Assembly: GCA_018136815.1 (NCBI GenBank) | Contig: CM030933.1 | Location: 3,397,144-3,461,143 of the forward strand | Direction: 5' to 3' | Length of the DNA: 64,000 nucleotides | DNA from: Isochrysis galbana | Lineage: Eukaryota; Haptophyta; Isochrysidales; Isochrysidaceae | Part shown: positions 31,806 to 42,797 of the stretch, piece after piece | Layout of the letters: the number at the start of each line of letters is the position of its first letter | How positions within the stretch are numbered: position 1 is the stretch's first letter | Made by a program: the position numbers and the translations under genes | The notes under the pieces: generated by a model | Told to the model about the DNA's origin: nothing | Database searches by the model: none | Seen by the model: only the letters and a program-made list of their open reading frames with translations

Positions 31806-33112
31806 CCGCCGTCCCCTCCCTCTCTTCCGCTCTTCTTCTAACGTATTCACGTGGCTACTTTCCAAATCCCATCAACGTTCCCTCCTCATCTCTCCTTCTC
31901 CCTCTCCCTCTCCCTCCTCCCCAGATGTTATGTCGTATAAAGCTCTCTCTATTCTCTTATCCCGAGGTCCTCCCCAGGGAGTTCTCGCCTCCCCCCTCTC
32001 CACTCTCGGAGGAGGTCGTGCGAGAGCTCACGGTCTGCGCGTGGCGAGTTTTGTTTTTCGCCCCCCCCCCTCGGATCAAATCTCCATTCCCGCGGTCTAT
32101 TTTCTAACGTAATCAACCTCCCCCCTCTCTCTCCTCTCTCGCCCAGTGGACCGCCACATCAAACTATCGTCGAGTCAATTTCTCACATACTCTCTGGAGT
32201 TTTCAAACGTAACCGTGAGTTTACTCGAGGCAGCCGTCTCATCCGCGCTCCCTCTCTCTCTCTCCGGTCGCGCGAGGCCCAACGAGAAGTCAAACTAACC
32301 CCTTACGAGAATATAACGATATCACGGGCAGAGAACGAATTCTCAGCGTTTTTAAATTCGGCCTCGCTCCCCCTCTTTCCCCCCCCCCCCCCCCAATCGC
32401 AAGAGATCGGAGCTCGCGGACGAGGTGAGGTGGCGCGGCTTATAACGGTAGCTTCTCACTCTCCTAACTTTAGAACGGACCGTCAGCGCTAAGCCCTCTT
32501 AGCGGACTTTACTCTTCCGCTTGTGCACGGTGTGGCCGTCCCAATCATCGTCCTGCTCGAGTAGTAGGAAAATACGTACGAGATTCGGCTGCGGCGCCGT
32601 GCGAACTATGCGGACCCAACCAAACCGAGAGCACACTCGAGGAGCGACGGGGATCGCATATCGCATACGCATGCTCTCTGGACGCCAAAACGGTTTCAGG
32701 TTCGCAGGTTCGCCACCGCTCTTGGGCTGGCGGCCGACTTTGCCGCCAGTCAAACAAACGGTACACACACCGGGAAGATGGCCGGGAAATCGGTGGCGGG
32801 CATGGAGCCACCCCCGAGTGGCGTGAGGAAGGGCCCGGCAACAGGCCGTGACAATGTGACAACGCAGGTCGCTGCCAAAGTCAGCGCGTGCCCTCCGCAT
32901 ACATCCACCATGCACGTCCGAGAGGCCAGCGGCCAGCTCCCAGCAGGCCAATCCAAGCAATCCCGGCCCCTGCGGGCCGTCCCGACTCGGGAACGAGCCC
33001 AGGTGCCTTCCAATCACCGTGCCGAGCCAAGCAGCCATCAGCCGAGCAGTCAGCCCCAACAGGTGCGCCGGCTCTCCCCCGACGCGCCGATGCACCCGAC
33101 GCAACGGCGGGT

Positions 33113-34146
33113 TCACTGCGCGGAGCCGGTCGGCGCCCGCTCGGCTACCCATTCGCGTGGGTTGCGCAGCACGTCCAGAGTGTACGCCTCGGCCGAGCCC
33201 TCGGGCGGAATTGCCTTGTACTGGAAGGCAACGAGCGGTGGCGAGCTGACGAGGACACGCTCGACGCTCTGCGGGCTGAGCCCAAACTGCAGCGGGCGGG
33301 TCGGGAGTGTGAAAGGTGAAACGAGGGCCGTGCGCGCGCACGCCCGCGCGCGCCGCAGCTGCTCACCTTCACCCCCCGGTCGTACAGCAGGTTGAACTCA
33401 ACGTACCGGCCTCGCCGAAGCAGCTGCCACTGCTTCTGCTCGTCGGTGTACTCGCGCGGCAGCCGCTTGCGCACGATGGGCATGTACGGACCGTCCTCGG
33501 CGAGGGCGCAACGCATCAGCTCCTCCGCAAACCCCTCCGCCCACTCCTCGGTCATGTCGTCAAAGAAGACGCCGCCGACGCCGCGGTGCTCCTCCCTCGC
33601 GGGCAGGAAAAAGTAGTCATCACAGGTGGCCTTCATGCGCTCGTAGACGCCTGGCCCGCCGTGGCGCGCGCAGAGTGCAGCGAGGTACGAGTGGAACGCC
33701 ACGCAGTCCTCGTCCTCCACATAGCTCGGCGTCAAGTCGATTCCTCCTCCGAACCACTCCCTCTCTCCGACCACGAAGAGGCGAACATCTCCCCTCAGCG
33801 TGGGCACGAGCGGCGAGGCGGCGTGGAGGACAAAGGAGAGTGCACAGGCGGAGTAGACTTCTCCCTCATTGATATTCATGTCCACACGCGCTGAGATGGC
33901 CTCAGCACGAGCCGCAGACAGCTTTCCCGCTTGAAGGACTGTCGTGGAGACACAGCCCTTCTCCCAAATCTCTCCATTCTCAACGATAATCGCTCGTCCC
34001 TGAGCGTGTCGCTCGTCCGTCCAACGCGCTGTAGGGTCGGAGGCCGCCGCCAGCGCGCGCAGAGACTCCTGAAGCGCGACCACGCTCGAAGAGAACCGAG
34101 AGAAGGTTGGGGAGACCGAGAGAGAGCAGAGCAGCAGCCCCCACAT
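33113..34146 (-). CDS. CPOX: Coproporphyrinogen III oxidase (oxygen-dependent), two exons
   Basis: The enzyme converts coproporphyrinogen III to protoporphyrinogen IX in haem and chlorophyll synthesis. Exon 1 is 34146-33367 (260 residues) and exon 2 is 33286-33113 (57 residues plus stop). The 80-bp intron 33287-33366 has GT and AG ends and phase 0. Signatures: GEIWEKGCVSTTV (58-70), EWFGGGIDLTPSYV (130-143), CDDYFFLPAREEHRGVGGVF (175-194), RRGRYVEFNLLYDRG (244-258), and VLRNPREWV in exon 2. The usual H-x-N-x-R just before WFGGG is replaced by R-G-D-V-R, so a normally conserved histidine and asparagine are missing. The hydrophobic N-terminus MWGLLLCSLSVSPTF could be a targeting peptide. At 317 residues it is close to family length. 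Confidence 0.92.
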
Positions 34147-34181
34147 CGCCTCCCCTCGCCCTCCCGCGACTTCTGAGCCCT

Positions 34182-34232
34182 CTTTATTAGTAGAGTACTC
34201 TACTCTATCTAGAGTAGAGTACTCGAATAAAG
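34182..34232. promoter_or_regulatory. Long hairpin upstream of CPOX
   Basis: Arms CTTTATT..GTAGAGTACTC..TACTCTA (34182-34207) and TAGAGTAGAGTACTCG..AATAAAG (34210-34232) are complementary over about 22 bp, with a 2-base loop and a small bulge. It starts 36 bp upstream of the CPOX ATG. Partial repeats of CTACTCTACTCTACCTAGAG follow to 34259. Function is unknown; it may be a small element footprint or a cruciform. Confidence 0.6.
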
Positions 34233-34289
34233 GACTCTACTACTCTACTCTACCTAGAGCGCAGCGGCAGGGAACTCTCTAGGTCTCTA

Positions 34290-34316
34290 GGAACTATCGT
34301 TATACCGATAGGGTCA
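34290..34316 (+). repeat. Small stem-loop repeat R5, copy 1
   Basis: GGAACTATCG, a short loop, CGATAGGGTCA. A second copy at 53751-53778 keeps the stem with a changed base pair. 34320-34900 shows no recognised gene. Confidence 0.55.
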
Positions 34317-34919
34317 CGGAGCGCGCCCTGCCCCCATCCTCTCTCTCCGCCCACCCCGACGCGCCGGCCGATCAGGACATGGCAGACGCATCGACGCTCG
34401 CGCAGCCCCAACGCTTGGGCGGCTGCGCGCCCGTCCAGGTGCCCGGAAGCCGCCTCGCGCCGTGTAGGCGGCTTGCTTTCATTCGGCATTCGGTACTGGA
34501 AGGAGGGATCTCCCTCCCCCACCGCTCCTCCCACCTCCCCACTCCTCCCCCGCCCTCCTCCCAGCTCCTCCCCGGAGGCGGAGCAGCGCAAGTCACACAC
34601 TCGGCAGAAGTTATGGGCGGGCCAACATGCCTGCTCTCCCTACCCGCGGCATCGGGTGTGTGGTGTGTGTGCTGAAATGGGCGTTGAACTTTTCCACCTG
34701 CGACCGCTGCTGCCCTGAGCGTTGACCCCCTGTCACACCCTCCATCCCTAGTCCCTAGGTGGGAAGTACAGTTTTTGCATCCTTTTTTCTGTTGCTTCGG
34801 TGAAGGCCAAAAACAGGCCGTTTTTGCAACCCCTTCCCTTTTTGTCTCCGATTTTGAATGGCAGCGCAAGCACTCACGCACCGCGCGCTGAGCATGAGCA
34901 TGTGAGCACATGCGCGCGC

Positions 34920-35310
34920 TTATGCGTGCATGGAGATATAGAGAAAGAGAGGAAGGAGGGGAGAGAGGGGGGAGGCGGGAGGAAGAGGGAGGGGGAAGGA
35001 GGGAAGAAGAGAGAGGGGGGACAGAGAGAAGCGTGGTGAAGGGAAGAATGAGAGAGAGGAAGAAATGGAAGGAGAGGGGGCGGGAGGGGCAGAGCAAGGT
35101 GGAGAGAGGAGGAGAGAGAGAAGGGAGCAAGAGGGAGCGAGAGCGAGGAGAGAGGGAGCAAGAGAGAGAGAGAGAAGAGCAAGAGAGAGGGAGCGAGAGC
35201 GAGAGCGAGGAAGAGGTAGAGCGAGGGGGAGAGGGAGCGAGGGGGGGAGAGAGCAAGGGGGGGACAGAAAGGGTGGACGGGTGGAGAACGACAACGAGGG
35301 CGAGCGAGCA

Positions 35311-35389
<79 letters not shown>

Positions 35390-35760
35390 CAGAGCGTGAG
35401 GGAGAGACTGCGATAGAGACAGAGGAAGGGAGGGCGGAGGGAGGGAGGGGGGGGAGGGAGAACGAGGGAGAGCGAGCGAGGGAGAGAGGGGATAGCAAGC
35501 GAGGGAGAAAGAGCGAGAGAGCGAGAGCGAGGGGGGGGGGATGGAGAGGGAGCGAGAGAGGGGAGAGCGAGCACGGGAGCGAGAGCGAGCAAGGGAGCGA
35601 GAGCGTGGGGACGAGAGCGAGAGATCGAGGCAGCGAGAGAGAGGGAGCGAGAGAGAGAGCGAGGGGAGGGAGAGGGGGGGAGAGAGGGGGGGGGGGGGGC
35701 GGAGCGAGCGAGAGAGCGAGCGAGAGCGAGGGGGAGAGAGCGCAGAGGAGGGGAATTGAG
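34920..35760 (+). repeat. GA-rich low-complexity tract with (GA)n core
   Basis: Almost entirely purine on the plus strand; 35311-35382 is a pure GA dinucleotide run. Very long antisense Ser/Leu-rich frames through it are composition artefacts. Confidence 0.9.
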
Positions 35761-36339
35761 AGAGGGCCTCATGTCTCCCCTCCCTCACCTCTTCGCCTCC
35801 ACTCAGCTCTGGCCACTGCTCACCGTGGCAGTAGCACGGCCCCCGTCTGCGGCCAACGCAACGACATCCTCTCCGACGAGCTACTGCACCAACATTGGCG
35901 CCGCCACGCTGCGCGATGTTGCCCCTCGCCACCCACGCCCACCCTCCGCTTCCCACCTGTGCCTCTGCTTTGATTCTTGCCGCCGCTGGCAACGCACGGC
36001 CGCTGCCTGGCATCGCTGCGGTGTGTGCGCCTCGCCCGAGGGCCCAGCGGTAGTGCCGTATCGGCACTGCACTGACGCGCTCCCCGCATAGATGCTCAGT
36101 GCTGGGCGGGAGATGCTGTGCGGCCCAGCAATCAAAGGCGGGGCGCACCGTGCTTGTGGAGTGAACGCGCCCCCCCCCCCCCCGCCTTCGCCGCCGCCCC
36201 CGCCCTCGCCGCCAGCGCCCCCCCCCCCCCCCCCCTCCCCCCCAGGCCCAACTTCGTGGATGGCTGTGGGCTGCGAGGCGAAACGCTCTCCGGAGGTGCC
36301 GTTGGTTCCGTCCGTTTGGGGGGGGGGGGTAGTGGCAGC

Positions 36340-36540
36340 GATGGCGGCGGAGGCGATGAAGGCGGATTGTACGGAGGCAGAGTGTACGGAGGCGGATGAC
36401 GGAGGAGATGGTGGCGGAGGTGAAGGTGGCGGCGGCGACGCTGGCGGCGGCGACGGTGGCGGCGGTAGAGGGGGTGGCGGTGAAGGCGGAGGATGCGATG
36501 GTGGTGGTGGAGGGGGGGGGAAGGGGAAGGCGAGGGTCGC
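36340..36540 (-). pseudogene. Fragment of SPPPP-type coding repeat, inverted
   Basis: On the minus strand this reads as SPPPP units (PPPPLPPPPSPPPASPPPPS), like the large gene at 37714, but in the opposite orientation and without start, stop or flanking domains. A plus-strand poly-C/PPPSPP stretch lies at 36168-36240. Together they look like rearranged pieces of the neighbouring repeat. Confidence 0.4.
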
Positions 36541-36725
36541 TCTCCCGAGTCCAACAGGGAGAGGGAGTTTGATATGGACCGAAATAGCAATAATTAATGG
36601 TATATTTTGAGCGGACGCGGCGCTGCGGACCGGCGGTCCACAAATAGAGAGAGAGGCCGCGGGGGGGGGATCTATAGATACAGGATAGTATTATAGTGTG
36701 ACTTTGGGGGTTTGTCCGTTCTCGC

Positions 36726-37265
<540 letters not shown>

Positions 37266-37713
37266 AGAGAGAGAGAGTGAGAGAGGCGGGGCCAGCGGGC
37301 CTCCTCCTCGTGGCGCTCTCTGCTCATACCTCTCTACTGCTCTCTCTGCCTCCCTCCCTCCCTTCCCCACCCCCTCCCTGCTGCCCGCCCTCTCCATCCC
37401 CCTCTCTCCCGCTTTCTCTCCCTCTCTCCCTCTCTCTAAAGGCGTTGGGCCCACGCTCTGTCAGACCACGCCTTCCTCTCATTCTCCCCCTTCCCCTTTC
37501 CTCCTCGTCTTCCCCATTGCAATACACACCCTTCTCCACCCCCCCTCGGCCCCTCGCCCCCCGTTCTTCTCCCTCCCCCTGCTTCCCCCTCACCCCTTTC
37601 TTTCCCTTCTTCCCGCCTTTCGCCTCTTCTTCCCCCACATCACCCCTCTCCACCCCCCACCCCCTGTCCCTCCCCATCCGCGTCTCCCGTGGTGACAGCA
37701 GCGAAGGCGACAG

Positions 37714-40700
37714 ATGCAGAAGCTCGCGCTGAGCTGCGTCGGTACTGGCGTGCTCCTCTCTCTTTCTTCCAGCGCTGCCACGGCTCCATCCGCAGAGGGT
37801 ACAAGCGCTCAAGGAGAGCGAATAGATCGGACGCATGCGCTCCACCGGGCGCTCGCGCTCACGCAACCGCGAGAGGAGCTTGAGAGCACACGGCACGAGG
37901 CGCACTCAGCCCGTCGACTCTCCGAGACAAGCTGCACTGAGAATGCCTACGACGCGTACGGCGTCTCGTGCGCGCAGCTGATCGCGGTGGGCTTCTGCTG
38001 CCCGGGCGGCGGGTGCGCCACAGAGCTCGTCAGTGGCGATTGCGACTTCACCTGCGGCGTATGCCCGGCCCCACCGCCCTTGCCACCCACTAGCCCGTCT
38101 CCTCTGCCCTGGTCTCCTCCATTGCCACCCTGGCCGCCGCCGCCGTCGGCGCCGCCCTCCCCATCACCACTGCCCCCCCCGCCCTCGCTCCCCCCGCCCC
38201 CCTCGCCTCCTTCGCCCCCCTCTCCCCCTCGCCCCCCTCGCCGCCACCTTCGCCCACCGCGCCGATACCGTGCACGGAGACCAGGACAGACTGCAATTTG
38301 TACGCGCTCTTCGGGTTTTGCGATGACGACGCCGCTGGGCCGGCGCTCGGCGAATGCGATTTCACGTGCGGTCTTTGCACCCGACCTCCATATCCACCCC
38401 CGCCGTCGCCGCCCCGCCGTCGCCGCCCCCGCCGTCGCCGCCCCCGCCGTCGCCATCGTCGCCACCCCCCTCGCCACCGCCCCCATCGCCACCGGCACCT
38501 TCGCCGCCCCCGCCTTCCACACCGCCGCCTTCGTCCCCACTGCCCTCGCCACCGCCACCTCGGGCACCGCCCCCGTCGACACCGCCGTCGTCGCCGCCTC
38601 CGAGCCCGCCCCCGCCATGGCTTCCTCCCCCTGCACCGCCACCCCCCTTGGCCCCTCAGCCGTCGCCCCCTCCGCCTTCCCCCCCTCCGCCATCACCCCC
38701 ACCCCCATTGCAGCCACCTTCCTCACCGCCGCCTCGACCGCCGCCTCCATTGCCGCCGCCTCCGTTCGCACCTCCACCGTCGCCGCCTTCGCCCTCACCC
38801 CCGCCCCCATCGCCCCCACCCCCATCACAACCCCCTCCCTCACCACCGCCTCGCCCGCCTCCTCCAATGGTGCCGCCTCCGTCACCACCTCCACCGTCGC
38901 CGCCGCCGCCCTCGCCGCCGCCACCATCGCCCCCACCCCCATCAAAGCCGCCGCCCTCACCACCGCCTCAACCACCGCCTCCATTGCCGCCACCTCCGTT
39001 GCCGCCGCCGCCGTCGCCGCCGCCGCCGTCATCGCCGCCGTCACCGCCGCCGCCCTTCTTCCCTCCCGCGACGCCGCAGTTCGCCCCCAATCGCCCTCCT
39101 CCGCCTCCGTCGTCTCCGCCCCCGTCCCCTCCCCCCCCTTCCCCTCCGCCGTCCCCACCCCCGCCATCATCCCCTCCATCCCCTCCACCGCCGATTCCAC
39201 CGCCGCCATCTCCTCCACCTCCATCCCCTCCGCCACCGTCACCGCCGCCTCCCACCTCGCCACCGCCTTCACCACCGCCGCCCTCGCCCCCGCCACCGTC
39301 ACCGCCGCCCCCTTCACCGCCGCCCCCATCGCCACCGCCGCCAGCCCCGCCCCCTCCGTCCCCTCCGCCGCCCTCGCCGCCCCCGCCCTCGCCGCCACCC
39401 CCCTCGCCGCCACCCCCCTCGCCGCCCCCGCCTTCACCGCCCCCGCCTTCACCGCCGCCACCGTCGCCGCCGCCCCCTTTACCGCCGCCGCCATCTCCCC
39501 CGCCTCCGTCCCCTCCACCGCCCTCGCCTCCGCCGCCCTCGCCGCCACCGCCTTCACCACCGCCGCCCTCGCCGCCACCGCCTTCTCCGCCACCCCCTTT
39601 ACCGCCTCCCCCGTCACCTCCGCCCCCATCGCCACCGCCTCCGTCCCCGCCGCCTCCGTCGCCCCCGCCGCCTTCGCCGCCACCACCGTCACCACCACCC
39701 CCCTCGCCGCCACCCCCCTCGCCGCCCCCGCCTTCACCGCCGCCCCCTTCACCGCCGCCACCGTCGCCGCCGCCCCCTTTACCGCCGCCGCCATCTCCCC
39801 CGCCTCCGTCCCCTCCACCGCCCTCGCCTCCGCCGCCCTCGCCTCCGCCGCCCTCGCCGCCACCGCCTTCACCACCGCCGCCCTCGCCCCCGCCACCGTC
39901 ACCGCCGCCCCCTTCACCTCCGCCCCCATCGCCGCCGCCGCCATCCCCCCCCCTCCGTCCCCTCCGCCGCCCTCGCCGCCCCCGCCCTCGCCACCACCCC
40001 CGTCGCCGCCACCCCCCTCGCCGCCCCCGCCTTCACCGCCGCCCCCTTCACCGCCGCCACCGTCGCCGCCGCCCCCTTTACCGCCGCCGCCATCTCCCCC
40101 ACCTCCGTCCCCTCCACCGCCCTCGCCTCCGCCGCCCTCGCCGCCACCGCCTTCACCGCCGCCGCCCTCGCCCCCACCGCCTTCTCCGCCACCCCCTTTA
40201 CCGCCTCCCCCGTCACCTCCGCCCCCAGCGCCGCCGCCGCCATCCCCCCCCCTCCGTCCCCTCCGCCGCCCTCGCCGCCCCCGCCCTCGCCACCACCCCC
40301 GTCGCCGCCACCCCCCTCGCCGCCCCCGCCTTCACCGCCGCCCCCTTCACCGCCGCCACCGTCGCCGCCGCCCCCTTTACCGCCGCCGCCATCTCCCCCG
40401 CCTCCGTCCCCTCCACCGCCCTCGCCTCCGCCGCCCTCGCCGCCACCGCCTTCACCGCCGCCGCCCTCGCCGCCACCGCCTTCTCCGCCACCCCCTTTAC
40501 CGCCTCCCCCGTCACCTCCGCCCCCATCGCCGCCGCCGCCATCCCCCCCCCTCCGTCCCCTCCGCCGCCCTCGCCGCCCCCGCCCTCGCCACCACCCCCG
40601 TCGCCGCCACCCCCCTCGCCGCCCCCGCCTTCACCGCCGCCCCCTTTACCGCCGCCGCCATCTCCCCCGCCTCCGTCCCCTCCACCGCCCTCGCCTCCGC

Positions 40701-42766
40701 CGCCCTCGCCGCCACCGCCTTCACCGCCGCCGCCCTCGCCGCCACCGCCTTCACCACCGCCGCCCTCGCCCCCGCCACCGTCACCGCCGCCCCCTTCACC
40801 TCCGCCCCCATCGCCGCCGCCGCCATCCCCCCCCCCTCCGTCCCCTCCGCCGCCCTCGCCGCCCCCGCCCTCGCCACCACCCCCGTCGCCGCCACCCCCC
40901 TCGCCGCCCCCGCCTTCACCGCCGCCCCCTTCACCGCCGCCACCGTCGCCGCCGCCCCCTTTACCGCCGCCGCCATCTCCCCCGCCTCCGTCCCCTCCAC
41001 CGCCCTCGCCTCCGCCGCCCTCGCCGCCACCGCCTTCACCGCCGCCGCCCTCGCCGCCACCGCCTTCTCCGCCACCCCCTTTACCGCCTCCCCCGTCACC
41101 TCCGCCCCCATCGCCACCGCCTCCGTCCCCGCCGCCTCCGTCGCCCCCGCCGCCTTCGCCGCCACCACCGTCACCACCACCCCCCTCGCCGCCACCCCCC
41201 TCGCCGCCCCCGCCTTCACCGCCGCCCCCTTCACCGCCGCCATCGTCGCCGCCGCCCCCTTTACCGCCGCCGCCATCTCCCCCGCCTCCGTCCCCTCCAC
41301 CGCCCTCGCCTCCGCCGCCCTCGCCGCCACCGCCTTCACCGCCGCCGCCCTCGCCGCCACCGCCTTCTCCGCCACCCCCTTTACCGCCTCCCCCGTCACC
41401 TCCGCCCCCATCGCCACCGCCGCCATCCCCCCCCCTCCGTCCCCTCCGCCGCCCTCGCCGCCCCCGCCCTCGCCACCACCCCCGTCGCCGCCACCCCCCT
41501 CGCCGCCCCCGCCTTCACCGCCGCCCCCTTCACCGCCGCCACCGTCGCCGCCGCCCCCTTTACCGCCGCCGCCATCTCCCCCGCCTCCGTCCCCTCCACC
41601 GCCCTCGCCTCCGCCGCCCTCGCCGCCACCGCCTTCACCGCCGCCGCCCTCGCCGCCACCGCCTTCTCCGCCACCCCCTTTACCGCCTCCCCCGTCACCT
41701 CCGCCCCCATCGCCACCGCCGCCATCCCCCCCCCCTCCGTCCCCTCCGCCGCCCTCGCCGCCCCCGCCCTCGCCACCACCCCCGTCGCCGCCACCCCCCT
41801 CGCCGCCCCCGCCTTCTCCACCACCGCCCTCACCACCACCACCGACATCGCCGCCCCCATCGCCACCGCCTCCATCCTCCCCGCCTCCGTCCCCTCCACC
41901 GCCCTCGCCTCCCCCTCCCGTGCCACCACCGCCTTCACCGCCGCCGCCCTCACCCCCGCCACCGTTGCCGCCGCCTCCATCGCCACCGCCACCCTCTCCC
42001 CCGCCGCCGTCCCCGCCACCTCCGTTGCATCCCCCGCCTTCCCCACCACCACCCTCGCTGCCGCCGCCATCTACGCCCCCGCCGTCCCCGCCCCCGCCTT
42101 CACCTCCGCCCCCTTCACCGCCGCCACCGTCTCCCCCGCCTCCGTCCCCGCCGCCTCCGTCGCCCCCGCCGCCTTCGCCGCCACCACCGTCGCCGCCACC
42201 GCCCGTGCCACCACCGCCCTCGCCGCCACCGCCTGTGCCGCCACCACCCTCGCCGCCCCCGCCTTCACCGCCGCCGCCTTCTTCACCACCACCATCGCCA
42301 CCGCCCCCTACGCCGCCACCACCCTTTCCCCCGCCTCCGTCCCCCCCACCGCCCTCGCCTCCGCCGCCCTCGCCGCCACCGCCTTCACCGCCGCCACCCT
42401 CGCTGCCACCACCTTCTCCGCCGCCCCCTTTATCGCCTCCCCCGTCGCCGCCGCCCCCATCGCCATCCCCGCTCTCGCCCCCTTCGTCGCCGCCGCCACC
42501 CTCGCCGCCGCCGCCGACCCGACCGCCGCCCTTGCCGCCACCGCCCTCGCCGCCGCCGCCTTCCCCGCCGCCGCCCTCGGCACCGCCACCCTCGCCACCT
42601 CCGCCGTCTCTTCCTCCTCCTTCACCACCATCTTCTCCCCCCTCGCTGCCGCCACCGTCGCCACCTCCTCCCTCGCCACCTCCTCCCTCGCCGCCGTCCC
42701 CTTCGCCGCCACCGCCCTCGTCCCCGCCACCTTCGCCACCTCCGCCCTCGCCACCACCGCCCTCAC

Positions 42767-42797
<31 letters not shown>

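Noticed and set aside
32499-33341. Long overlapping frames on both strands downstream of CPOX
   Set aside because: They have no recognisable domain, and their 3' part overlaps the true second exon of CPOX in another frame.
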